NCBI GenBank assembly: GCA_020086605.1
Contig: JACBWW010000071.1
Coordinates: 1,457,221-1,521,220 of the forward strand
Direction of reading: 5' to 3'
Length of the DNA: 64,000 nt
Source: Lanius collurio
Taxonomy: Eukaryota > Chordata > Aves > Passeriformes > Laniidae
Shown one piece after another: positions 25,339-37,500 of this stretch (the first letter of the stretch is position 1; each line of letters opens with the position of its first letter). The notes under the pieces were generated by a model. It searched no databases. It was not told the DNA's origin and was given only the letters and a program-made list of their open reading frames with translations. The position numbers were made by a program, and so were the translations under genes.

Positions 25339-26289
25339 CTGCCAGGAAGAGGAGCAGAAGCTTTAAAATACACATACATTGAAACAAGGCATCCCTTCAT
25401 TGAGAGACAAACCCCACAGCATTTATGCATATGCAAAAAAAAATCCCAAACTCTTCTACCCATCAGAGTATCTTTGGAGTCAAAGAACTCTGCGTTGGCA
25501 GCATAAAAGAGCCAGTTAATGTATTACAGCACTGCAATGTTAACCAGAGCCTCCTTGTGAGGAGAGTATCAAGTAGGTGGGAACGGATTCAATAATTTAA
25601 AAAAAAAATAGATATGTTTAGGCAGTATCATCAAATGTTCTAAGCAAGCAGAGCACAATAAAGTTGCTACTTGAGATGTGTGCATTTTCTTGATAAAATG
25701 TAGAGTTCAGATTTTATGGGTAAAAAAATCCCAGTAACTTTGGAGACAATTGGAACTCTATCCTTTGTTTACAGTCCACCCCTATTGCTACATGAAATAC
25801 TGAAGCTGCAGGACATTGCCAACAGCACTTTCTAAAAGGGCCAATGCTTACTTAGACCAAAAGTTCTAAAAAAATCACATGGGTAACAGAAGTTCACCTC
25901 TGTTCTTAATAAGCAAAAAAATTACAGTAGTTTTTGACTTGCTACACAGATGATTGTCAGCATATGGTAAAGTCTCCAACTGTGCCATAAAATAGCATTC
26001 TGAAGCCACTGGGAACAGCTCTCACTGTTTTCACAGTAATGAGATCTTCCCCAGAACTCATCCATGCTCTTCATTCACTGGTCACTGAACTCAGACTGTT
26101 GTAGCCCCTCTTTTCAAAGGAGAACGTGCAGCTCATGCTGCTCTAGCTACGTGCTCTGCCTCCAGAGGGGCTCTCAGCCACAGCTTCAGTGCCCGTGGAC
26201 ACACAGACATGGCACAACAGCCATTCCTAGGCTTGAGCTCCATTTTCCAAGGGCACTTTTTGGGCCCTGGACATGTGCTTGTGCCTTAC
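25339..26289 (-). other. SPRING1: SPRING1 last intron
   Basis: 951 bp between the two recognised SPRING1 exons. AT-rich; no repeat family or coding similarity seen. Confidence 0.85.
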
Positions 26290-26403
26290 CTGTGAGGAAG
26301 TCCTACACTTGGCCAGACACAGCTCAAAGTGATCTTCCACTGCCATGAAGAGGTTTTGGAAAGCAATCGCTGCCCGGTTCAAGAACCGCTCCAGGAGATG
26401 TTG
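26290..26403 (-). CDS. SPRING1: SPRING1 (C12orf49) penultimate coding exon
   Basis: SREBF pathway regulator in Golgi (SPRING) is a single-pass secretory-pathway protein needed for maturation and activity of site-1 protease and hence SREBP activation. The 114 nt on the minus strand, between acceptor CGCTTTAG and donor TCACAG|GTAAGG, are phase 0 at both ends. They read [18 protein letters not shown], then [20 protein letters not shown], almost identical to human SPRING1. The preceding cysteine-rich exons and the N-terminal membrane anchor are not present in readable sequence. They would lie at higher coordinates, toward the N gap. Confidence 0.95.
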
Positions 26404-26871
26404 CTAAAGCGGTCAGCAAAGAGAAGGCAAAAAACAGAAACGCTCTACTTCAGCAAGGAGTAATCAAAGCCCACCCTAACCTACACAGCTCAGGCATCAG
26501 AGGAATAGTAAGAGACTTCACTTAGGATTTCTAGCAAGCACTGAAAGGCTAATGGCTCAGAACCCCAGCAGGAGAAGAATCTAAGAGAAGCTCACAGAAT
26601 ACGGGGAAGTGCCGGTTACAGAACTAATGCTGGCTGGAGTAACTCTTCTGCAATCATTTCCCTTCAGCAAATGCAATTCCCCTGAAGCTGAAACACTTTG
26701 CAAGGCTCCCAGCACTTCCTCCCAAAGGTGGGAAGGATGAATTTTGTTAAAGCTTTATTTATAGCTTGGCATATGGTCCTCGGAAGCTTTCCTCATCCTT
26801 CCAAGAAAAGGAACTGTCCATCTAAGGAAGAAGCTCCTCACAAAGAAGCACTTTTAGCCCCAGAGGAACCC
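26404..26871. other. Probable SPRING1 intron sequence left of the assembly gap
   Basis: Lies upstream (minus sense) of the penultimate SPRING1 exon. No cysteine-rich SPRING1 exon was found in it on either strand. Confidence 0.5.
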
Positions 26872-27271
26872 NNNNNNNNNNNNNNNNNNNNNNNNNNNNN
26901 NNNNNNNNNNNNNNNNNNNNNNNNNNNNNNNNNNNNNNNNNNNNNNNNNNNNNNNNNNNNNNNNNNNNNNNNNNNNNNNNNNNNNNNNNNNNNNNNNNNN
27001 NNNNNNNNNNNNNNNNNNNNNNNNNNNNNNNNNNNNNNNNNNNNNNNNNNNNNNNNNNNNNNNNNNNNNNNNNNNNNNNNNNNNNNNNNNNNNNNNNNNN
27101 NNNNNNNNNNNNNNNNNNNNNNNNNNNNNNNNNNNNNNNNNNNNNNNNNNNNNNNNNNNNNNNNNNNNNNNNNNNNNNNNNNNNNNNNNNNNNNNNNNNN
27201 NNNNNNNNNNNNNNNNNNNNNNNNNNNNNNNNNNNNNNNNNNNNNNNNNNNNNNNNNNNNNNNNNNNNNNN
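26872..27271. other. Assembly gap, 400 N
   Basis: Exactly 400 unknown bases, a round number suggesting a placeholder or coarse estimate rather than a measured length. It sits between the SPRING1 3' exons and RNFT2, exactly where the head-to-head promoter and the first exons of SPRING1 are expected. Confidence 0.98.
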
Positions 27272-28532
27272 TATGTAAGTACACTTATGAATATATGTAT
27301 TCATTACAGACACACACACACATGCATGTATGTGTAATGAAATGTGTGTGTATGGACACAATGAAGGCAGAGTTCAACTCTGGAAGTACTCCCAGGGAGT
27401 GCCTGTGTAGGAAGCAGGGATGCAGGTGCCAATCCCAGAGGGAAACAGCCTTGTTGGATTGTGCACATGGGCAGGGCTTGAAGCACTGAGGGTTCCTGCA
27501 CCTCTCTGCCTTTCCCAGGGAGATGGAGAGGTAAAACTCTTTGTGCTGTGCTGAAAATTACTCTGTGCATGTGCCTCTTCCAGGTGGGCCTGTGTGAGCA
27601 CTGGGGGCCGGGTGTTTGACAGTCACTGGCTTGAAGGACCTGTGATGAGTTTGAAATTTGGACTGTCTTGGACTGTCTGAAGCACTCCATCTGTGAATGT
27701 CTGCACGCTCTTGGGATTCCATCTCTCCCAGTGTGGCTGGCACCTTTCACCTCTGGATAAAGCTGTTGTTCAGGTACTGTGCTTTTGGACAGCTGGCGAA
27801 CCTTCCCAGAGCCATTGTGCCTTTACACAGTACAGGTATAGGGCCACACACTTGTGTATATATTATTGTGTGGTATGAAATGTATAAATAATGTTATAAC
27901 TTTTTATATTCAAGAGTATTTAGATTTTAGTCTTTACATTTTATTGAGTAGCTATTGTCTGGAGCCATTGTCTAGAGTTTGCAGATGGCGTTTCCTTAGA
28001 TTAAAATGAATAAGTTGCCTGTTTAAAAGAATATTGTCATGACCTAATTGTATTTTTTCCATAAAAATACATTTTCTTTTACACATTTTCTTTTTCTTCC
28101 TCCCTCTCAGTTTTGCTTTGCAAAGCAAGTTTCTGCAGAAGTAGAAGACAGGATTTCATTTCCCACGAGGGCGTTGAGTCATGCGCCACAGCAAGAGCCA
28201 CTGTTAGATGTCCCCGTGTTCTTTGCCAGGACATGCCATCCCACAGCTGTACACTCCTGGTGACTGCCACGTCCTGCAGAAGGGGACCTGACTAATTCCT
28301 GCCCAGCCTGGAGACCCGTGTGCTCCCATTTCCTATTCAGAGTTGTCTCTTTGCAAGTGTACTGAGAAACAAATGGGAGCTCGAGGTGCTCTGGCACAGA
28401 AGCAGATGATTCCTGCCAGCCATGTCCCCAGCTGAGTGGGTCCCACAGCCCTCTGCCCCCAGGGCCTGTGCCAGTAGCCACACTGGGATTTGCTGAGCCA
28501 CAGGGTTCATGTTGAGCGTGTTGTGTTTTAAG
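27272..28532. other. Sequence between the gap and the first secure RNFT2 exon
   Basis: Begins with CA/TG-rich simple sequence around 27307-27340, immediately at the gap edge. The rest is not CpG-rich and shows no SPRING1 exon. It contains one in-phase candidate RNFT2 5' exon ending at 27773 (see findings). Confidence 0.5.
27307..27340. repeat. CA/TG-rich simple repeat next to the assembly gap
   Basis: GACACACACACACATGCATG and TATGTGT; possible reason for difficult assembly at the gap edge. Confidence 0.75.
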
Positions 28533-28591
28533 GTTTTGAGGAAAATGCAGAGGCGACACAGCAGCAACACTGACAGCGTGCCTCCTGAAAG
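28533..28591 (+). CDS. RNFT2: RNFT2 exon with internal start codon
   Basis: The acceptor is a T-rich tract ending TTTTAAG before GTTTTGAGG, and the donor is AAAG|GTAAAT. The exon reads VLRKMQRRHSSNTDSVPPE in one frame with codon 16 split after two bases. The four codons before ATG 28545 are open and match the human residues VLRK, so translation may begin in an upstream exon rather than at this ATG. The ATG context has A at -3 and C at +4. The exon begins in phase 0, so an upstream coding exon must end with a complete codon. Confidence 0.9.
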
Positions 28592-31500
28592 GTAAATCCT
28601 TCCCCTTCTTTCCTCCATTTTTCTCTCCTGAGAGGAGTGTTCTGATTTAAGAGTAGAAGGTGTTTTAGAAGATGAAAGCTCAAAATTGAGAAAGACATCA
28701 AATTCCTGTGCATGTGGTGTCGCCAGGTTTTCTGCTTAAGTTTAGGGATTTTAGAGACCGGTTTACTTTTCTCCTTCCTGTAAGTTATTGATTGCTGCCA
28801 ACCACAGTGTTTCAGGATGATCCAGTATGGCACAGCTGGGAGGCAGCTGGCTTAGCATGGGCAGGATGCTTGGAACTCTGGAGGAGGGATTTGTGGCACA
28901 GTGCTGTGGGGAACCTGAGTGCCATCAGTGTGCAGGGATGGACCTGTGTGAACAAGAATGATTTACCCTTCTCTTATTAAGGTGTTTAAAAAGTCTGCTG
29001 GTCTGAAGTTGCCAACTACTCTGACTTTAGTGTTTTATAAAGAGTTTGAATGACTCTTTACATCTTCCCAGAGTCTGTATCTATCTTCATGTGTTTGAGT
29101 ATTTAGAAGTAGAATACCTCTAATTTGTTTCTGTAATTATAACAGCAGCAAGGGAGCCTTGCCACTGTTGTTGTTCTGGTACTAAATATTCCCTGGTGCT
29201 TTCCCAGAGTTGGACCATGACTTTTTTTTTTTTCCTAAAGAAGAAACTAATCTAATTACTCCAAGACAAAGATGTAACTAACGAATTTCATTGCTCTGTT
29301 TGACCTGAGATTATAAGATCATTAGCAAATATTTTATTTTCTATAGTAGTTTTGCAGTTAGAGTTGGAGCCTTATGGCCAGTGCTAGCATGATACCATTC
29401 TTAATTTCAGGGGGGAAAAAGCCATTTTCAGGTTTTTTCTGCATGGTGCTTCTGATTTTTAACAGGGTAAGTCCATATTGTCAGGAACAGAGGCTGAAGT
29501 TTTTCTAATTGTAGGAGGAAGTGCTGTTGCCACTGGTCTTCTCTTTTGTTAACTTCTGCAGCCTCACAATTTCAACAAACAAACCTTGTTTGTATTTAAA
29601 CATGTCCCAGATTAATTCCTTCCTGCTGAAAGCACAGTCATGTATCCTGGTAATATTATTCCAAACAATAGTTGTGTCTTTATTTGTAACACTGCCTTCC
29701 ACCCAGCCTGTTTGTTACATTCCCAGATATGAGCTGTGTATACATCCCTGAACTGTAGTGTTAGGTGTGAATTTAAGGACGTGGCTGATGAGTATTTTGG
29801 ACCAGAAAGAGGTGTGCAATGTCTTGTTAACTTGATTCCTTGCTGGAGCCTGCAGAGAGACGATGGGAATGGGGTGCAGCTATAAAAAGCCTTATTAGGA
29901 GTTTACTTAGTGGGAAGGTTTGCACAGAGAGGTTTGAAGCTGTCCCCAGAGGGAGGTGAAAAGCAGTGCTCTGTGCCCTGTAAGTGCCTGGGGAGGCTTT
30001 TGAACCCATGAGAGAGAGAGGGCTGCGGGCCCTGTGTGTGCTGTCTCAAGTTGTGACCGCTATTCCTAAAGTTAGAGATCTCCCAGGATTAAAATCAAGA
30101 GAGACCAAAGCTCTGCAACGGCCTTGTTTGTGGGCTTTGCCTCTTGCTGAGGTTTATTTATTGTTTACTCTCCTTTCTCAAGTTAGAGAAGTATTTGCTG
30201 TCTGTCAGGCATTCACTGCCTGGTGATTATTCTACTTGTTTTCTGCATTGTTCCCTCTCATCTAAACTTTCCTTGTATTGACTTCTAGTGAAGAAAAGCT
30301 GTTGTCTTTTGCTGTTACAATGAAGACATTTATACTTTCTGTTTGTCCAACACACTGAGGACAGAATCAGTGCCAGAACCAGTTCTGTCCGGTGCCCAGT
30401 AATTTGGGTACATCCATGTCCAATTTGCTGAAAATATCAAAATAAAAGAATTTGTCTGGACCCATGAGCACATCCTTCCCTTTGTGAAGGACACACAAGC
30501 AGCTCTCAACACTTCTCTTCCCCTGATGATTCTGTCTCTTGTTGATGCAATTCATCAGTGGGCAGGTGGTGATTGTCCCTAAATAAAGACAGAAGATTTT
30601 GGGGATAACTCATTGCTTTGAATTAGCTTGGTTAATTTGTTTGTTTATAATATGACTTGACTTGGTGGTGCTGTGGCAAGTTCCATAGGGTTTTATATAT
30701 TTTTCTTTAAATATTAAATCATTATAGGAGTTATTAGATTTGGTATTGGATGTATTATTTCTTCGTTTTCTCCAAAAGTAAACGGGGTGTTTGGGAGCTT
30801 CCTTCCTTGGGTGAAGGAAAGGATGCATTTTGGTCAGGTCTGCAGAGGTTCTCTGATCTTACCTGAGGAGTCAGGTTGCTGGCCTCTAGTTCTGCAGCTG
30901 TGACTTCCCGACAGCAGAGAGAGGGAAAAGCATCTGTCGTCTGGAGACCTTCGTGTTCTGATAGTGTGTGAGGAACTCTGGAATCGCTCAGGGTTGGGCT
31001 GAAACACCACCAAGTTCTGTGTACTCATTTTTATTTAAACACTTTTATCTCTGCCCGCTGCAGAAACCGGAGCCAGACGGTCAGTTCTGAAACCAGCGTG
31101 GATGAAAGTGGAGTTTTTGAAAGCCTGAAGGCTGAAGCCTCCTCTCCACAGCAGCTGTTCTCGGGGCTGGCCGGGATCCCCTCGGGCACCATCACAGCCA
31201 CGCCCTTCCAGTCCGGGCTGGTGCTGGGCTCTTCAGCCGGAGGTGGCGAGGTGTTCATCCAGATGCCAGCCCCCAGGGAGGAGGGGGCCAGCCGAGCTGA
31301 GGGAGCCCCGTTTCACCACCGGCAGCCATCCCATCACTTCCACCATGGCCACCACCGGGGCTCCTCTCTGCTGCACATGGCAGGGGGGGACCGGCACGGG
31401 CACGCTGAGGAGGGCACTGAGGAACAGGCTGGAACTCCAGCCCCAGCTCTTTCTGAGCTAAAAGCTGTGATTGGTTGGCTGCAGAAGGGACTTCCCTTCA

Positions 31501-34500
31501 TCTTGATCCTCCTGGCTAAAGTTTGTTTCCAGCACAAGCTTGGTGAGTATCCTTTTTGAACTGTGTTTAGAGAGTGGTTAGGAGGCTTTATCAGGCTGTG
31601 ATGTCTGATACATTTATCCATGAGACAGCATCCAGATGGAGTCTAGCACGAAGGGAACATATTCAAATGCATGGGATAGTGCATGTGATAAATTCACCCT
31701 ACTTCCAGCCCAAGCTGTTTTCATCTGGGTCAGATCCATCTGTTTCCTGTGCATGCCAGTTCTGTTCCTTTTCCTGATTTCTCCTTGGTATTCCTGAGGC
31801 TGAGGATGTTACCAAGGCTTCTCCCTCAAAGCTTTCTCTAGGAGAGATGAGGAGAGCTTACGTTGGTGATAGCAAAGATTTCTGTGTAGCGCAGAAGAGA
31901 TCAGAGGGATGAGGCTCTTGTCTTGCTGGCAGGGTGGTGGTTGTGAAGTCAAGTCACACAGCAGCAGCAGTTCCACTCTGACAGAGCCTTTCCCTGCAGG
32001 AATTGCTGTGTGCATTGGCATGGCCAGCACCTTTGCCTACGCCAACTCCACACTCCGAGAACAGGTTGCTTTGAAGGTGAGTTCAGCATTTTACCTTCTT
32101 ATGTTCCCAGGAAGTATTTTCATGCACAAAATGTCATCTGTGTTGAACCTTTAATTGCAGTGTAGGGCTCAATGCATTTATTTGTGGACAAATCTGTCTT
32201 CTTCCTCTTCTCCCCATGGATGCTCTCCCACAGTTTCTCTCCTGCTTTTTTGTGAAAGTGTGGCATAGTAAAACAAATAGAGGACAGGTCAGGGATGTTG
32301 TAATCTGCATCTCCCTCTGTCTGGCAGTGCCTATTCCAGCACTTCTCTGCACCTTGGTTTCCCATTACGTACAGCAGAGATGCTGAAGCCTATTTGACTT
32401 GTTAATGGTGAGATTTAACTTATTAGCATTTAGATAATGTTTTGAGATGTTCAGCTGAAAGATTTCGTGGATGTATTGCTTGCTAGTGCCTTTATAATGC
32501 TCTGTGCATAATATACTTAGAATATAGAGAAACCAGCAGATCTTTTCAGATCTTCTCAGGAAGATGAGAAGATGTGTCAGGAGAACAATTCAACAGCACT
32601 AAAAGCACAAGGCTAGAATTGCTTTTTTGTTAAAATTACATGAGTGGCACAAGTGCATACTTGTATCTACCAGCAGCAGTGGAATCAATGTGATCCAGCA
32701 CTGAATGAGCAGATAAATGGCACAATCCAGTAACAGATTGCTGTTGCCTTGCACTCTGCACCTCTGTCCTTCCAGCAGTGTGCCCCTTATCTGCCTGCTT
32801 TAAATCTCATCTTAACAGTCCTGGCTGTTGAACAGCTAGAGACCTCCCTTCTTAATAAATCAGCCCAGAAGAAAAATGGTGGGTGATTTCCTCTCAGGAA
32901 TAAAATTTACTCCCCAAACTTACTGAGGGCCAAGACCCAGGACAATATCTTCTGCCATCCAGCTTCTGTCTGTAACATTCCATGTATTTTGAAATGCAAA
33001 ATTTCCACTTCTTTTGACCTTTACTTACTTGGTCAATCAAAAATGCATGTTCCAAAATCCCCATGCTTTCAGATAACACCCAGATGTGCTGCATGGAGTG
33101 ATGGGGTATGTTTGATTTAGCTAAGCCTTCCCCTGAGTGACTTTGGATCTATTTATAAAACACCCCTTTGATGAATTGTCACTCCAACCAGGTGACAGCT
33201 CAGAATTTAGGACAATATGTAGAATGGACTTTTTTTAATCTACTTGTCATACTGCATTTTAAATATCAGGAGATTTTAGATGTCCCAAGAAAGATCCCAA
33301 CTTTGAAGATGCATTCTGCAAGTAAGGCTGTTGTTTTCACCAGCTTATTTCAATTAATTTCTCTAAAGTTACCTCATTGAAAAGGTTAACTGAGTGAGAG
33401 GCATTTCTGCTTGTGTTTATATATGTCCTTACCTAGCAGACTAGTTCTTAGTCCTATGAGAATAAACTAATTACTCAACTCTTTGTTACATATTTGCATC
33501 CCCTGGGTTAGATTTTTCAGCAGTTGAAGGCTCAGCTCAAGTCTTGAGATTTTGAGTTGAAATAACTCTGCTTCTTTTCCTTGCTCAGGAGAAGAGATCA
33601 GTGTTGGTTGTCTTCTGGATCCTGGCCTTTCTCACTGGAAACACCCTGTACTTGCTTTACACATTCAGCTCTCAGCAGCTTTACAACAGGTGGGCCAAAT
33701 TTACATTGTACAGGATGGAAGCAGATGATAATGTCCAGAGAGGAGGGAAGCCCCCCTTTCCCCACACTTTGGGAGGAAGTGTGTGTGCCTAAAGGATCTG
33801 CTGTCTTGTTACAACTTCGTAACATCTTTCAATGCAGGAAAAGAATGTGTGTGTCACTTTACCAGTGGATTATGCTCCTATCAATAAAGGGCATAAGCAG
33901 TGTGTAAATGGGCCAGGGTGTGATGATAACAAAGCAGGGTGGATCCTTTTCATGAGGGACCTCTGAATTCCCATTTTGACCACTGCAACTGAACGTAAAG
34001 TGCAGGTGTCAGAAGCAGATAAGGAATTGACCCACTGATTTTCCTCTTCCTATAATAGTCTGTCAAGCTTCGAGTCTAGGACAGGAAAAGAAATAGCAGT
34101 GTTTTACTCCAGTGTTCTCAGAGCTTGGAGACACTTGGATCTGAGGTATTTTAAATAGCCTTGCCTTTCAAATCCTGGATAAATTAGTTCTCAAATACAG
34201 GAAGGTTTGTACTAATGGATTTGGTTCAGCACTGTCCCTGTTTATTATAAAGCAGATAGGAATAATGACAGATAGGAAGCAAAGAAAGGGGGAGAGCTGC
34301 AGGGCTTGAATGTGTGGGTCTGAATGGGAGGCCAAGCCATGGGATTCACTGTGTGGAGCTTGTGGGAGGGAATGGACAGGAGGGAACAGGAATGGCAGAA
34401 AGGTGTGGAAGTGATATTTGTTTGCACCACAGGGTAACAGAGTGTCTCTAAGAAGGTGGTCATGGTTAAAAGCATGAATGGGTCTAGTTTAAAATAAATG

Positions 34501-37500
34501 TTAGATCATCTAAAATAGAGGGGTTTTAGCAATTTGGGGCCATCCTACAGAGAGTTTAGAGCATGGCTTATGACCAGTGGACAGGCTGGGCCATACCTCT
34601 GTGAAAAGCCCTGTTCCTGTGAGTGCTGCAGTGGTGTCATGCTCAGGCTGGTTTATCTCCTGCTTGCTGTGTGGGGACCTGGGACTATTTACCAGCCAGG
34701 CTTGTCAAATTAGAAATGGCTGCTTCAGTTTTGTTTCCTTCTGGCTTATTTTTCATTTCCTGATTTTTTTTTCTTGTTTGTAGAGCATGAATAGTAGTAA
34801 ACTCTCTGATTCTGTTTCTGTTTTTAGGGTGTAATTTTACCTGTTGTGCTGTGCCAGTGTTGTGAGTATTTTAAATTCATGTTCAGGCTTTTCATTTTGG
34901 GTTGGTTACTTTATTTTGCTTTTTTTTTTCTTTTCCTGTTAAGTTTTTGCTTTCTACCATGAGGCTTTAGCAGGTAGATACCCTGAAGTTTAATCCTGTT
35001 TTTTCAGCTGGAGTAGGGTCTTGTTCTCATTATTGCTCAAGTCAGTAGCTCCTGCACATTGCTGGATGAAATTCTGCTGTCCCAGATTCTACTTTTTTTA
35101 AACAGCAAATGTTCAGCCCAGTAAATGACATTATGTAAGGGGCATTACCTTTTTGGACCTTTGGTTCAGGTAAGAGTATTAACAGAGCCCAGCTCTTGTT
35201 CTGCTTCAGGCAGTGGCCACTGTCAGAGCACGACACATGTGAGGTTCTGACCTTTCTGCTGTGTCTGGTACAGTTCCCTGTGTCAGCACTTTGTTTCATG
35301 TGCACAAGTAGCTTTAGGGACTGTGCCCCTGTGGCAAACCAGCCTCAGAGGCTGTGGGGGTGTTCCCTTCCCCAGGGATCCAGAACTGTTCCGAGCAGGA
35401 CTTCCAGGAGAAGCTTTTACACCCAGATCCCATGGAGCAAGCCTGTGCACTAAGGGCACTTTCAGCACACCAGAGGCTCTGTTGCCGTGGGAAAGGCAGG
35501 TTATGGAGATTGCTGTCTCCCAAAGCAGACTTTACAGGTGTTTGGGTCCTGTTTTGTGACAGTGGGCAAACCTGCTGGCCTCAGTAGAAGTGGGCAAGAG
35601 CAAAGCAAGAGGCCCACAGCAACCAGAGCTCTAATTAGCATGTCTTCCTCCTCTTGCCCTTGAGAACCTCCCTGAAGTTCAGGGGAGTTTCTAGGCTCTC
35701 TCTAGCCAGCAGTGGACACAAGAAGCTTGAGCAAGCTTCTCCTCAGTGGTATTTTAGCTGTGGTGCCTCGTGCCTTTCAGCCTTATATTCCTGAAACCCA
35801 GCCTGGACAGGCTGGACTTCTTCGACCTCATGTGGATCGTAGGCATCGCAGACTTTGTGCTGAAGTACCTCACCATTGCCCTGAAATGCCTCATCGTGGC
35901 CCTGCCCAAGATCATCCTCGCCGTCAAGTCAAAGGTAGGAGACTCTTCTTGATGCACAAACCTTTGTCTTTGATAATCTGATACCTTTACCACACATTTG
36001 CAGTGTGGAATCAGAGAATCATGGAATGATTTGTGTTGGAAGGGTCCTCAATGACCACCCAGTTCCACCCTCTGTCACAGGGACACCTCCCACTGTCCCA
36101 GGTTGCTCCAAGCCCCATCCAACCTGGCCTTGGACACTGCCAGGGATCCAGGAGCAGCCCCAGCTCCTCTGGGTACCCTGTGCCAGTGCCATATATAGAT
36201 AGAATAATAAAAATATTAAAATCTCATGATAAACCTTTGGCAGAAAGTCACTTGGGTATCGAAGTTTGGTTTTTGGGACATCACAGGCCTGAGCAAGGGT
36301 TTGGTACTACCAGCAATGATTAAAGCCCAGAGAGGTAAGGTGAGAATTCCTTGAGGAGGAATTGCTTCTGGCAGCCAGATAAGTGCTTCTCTTGTTGACT
36401 TTAAGTCTTGTCTTCTGAGTAATCTCTTTAAATTCATATTTCTAAAGTGGGAACCTCTTCATGTCATGGGAAGAAATTGCAAATATTTGTCTCTGACTTT
36501 TACACTTTGGTGAAAGAAGTAACTGGGTTAAACTGAAGCTACAGATGCCACAAAAGACAGCATCAGTTCTAACCATGGGTGAAAAATACTTTAATTAAAT
36601 GCTTCACATATTTAAATGTTCATGAAACCATATGTAGACTGGGCCTAACTTGAAACGTTCACACTACATTCTCTCTTAAAATACCTTTTGATATGTTTTT
36701 ACTTTTACAGATGTCTCATGCTGCCTCTTCCTCCACTCCCATGTAGCATCCCCATTTCAGTGGCAGATGTAGCAATGTGTGTTATTTGCATTCAGTAAAG
36801 AAACTTTCTGGCAGCTGTTGGGATGAAAGGCACTCGATAGATGCAAGGTACCAGCATTAACTGCTGAAAGTCTCAGTCAGGGCACTTCAGGGGGTATCTA
36901 AACTGGGAATAGTTTTGCTTAGAAATGACATGGGTGGCAGGGGAATTGAGCAGTTTGTTCCTGCACAGCAGGGCTATCTAAGATGGTTATTAATTTATTT
37001 CTGGCAATTGTCCAGCTTTTTTTTTCTTTCTTTCTTCTATTATTATTATTATTATATTTTGGGAGATTAATGTGCTGGGTCAGAGCATAATCCAGCCTGG
37101 GGAGGGAGGGAGAAGTGATGTGAATAGTCTTCCCAAGATAAATTGCAGTGTTGGAAAAGGTTCACAGCCTTTGCTTGCTTGTCTGAGAGCCATCCCAAGT
37201 ACTCATTAATCCTTGTCGGGAGAGAAGAAAGAGAAGGGGTCTTTATTTGCAGCTCCAGTGAGAGGCTGGTAGGATCACATCTGTCAAGGGCCTATAATGA
37301 CTCAGAGCACAGATGCTTCATTTTTAATACCTTTTTCTGGAGAGCAATGTGTCTCACTTTTTTTAAGCCCCTTTTTGTCTTAGGATGTTGTGGATGGTCT
37401 CACTGTCCCCTGACACCTGAGACTGCTGTTACCCACCACTAGATCTGGATTTGGTTTTCTCCCCCACCTCTGCACTGCAGCCATTAAGCCAGCCAGGGAT

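Noticed and set aside
26698..27489. Long open frames spanning the N gap
   Set aside because: They are open only because N codons are not counted as stops.
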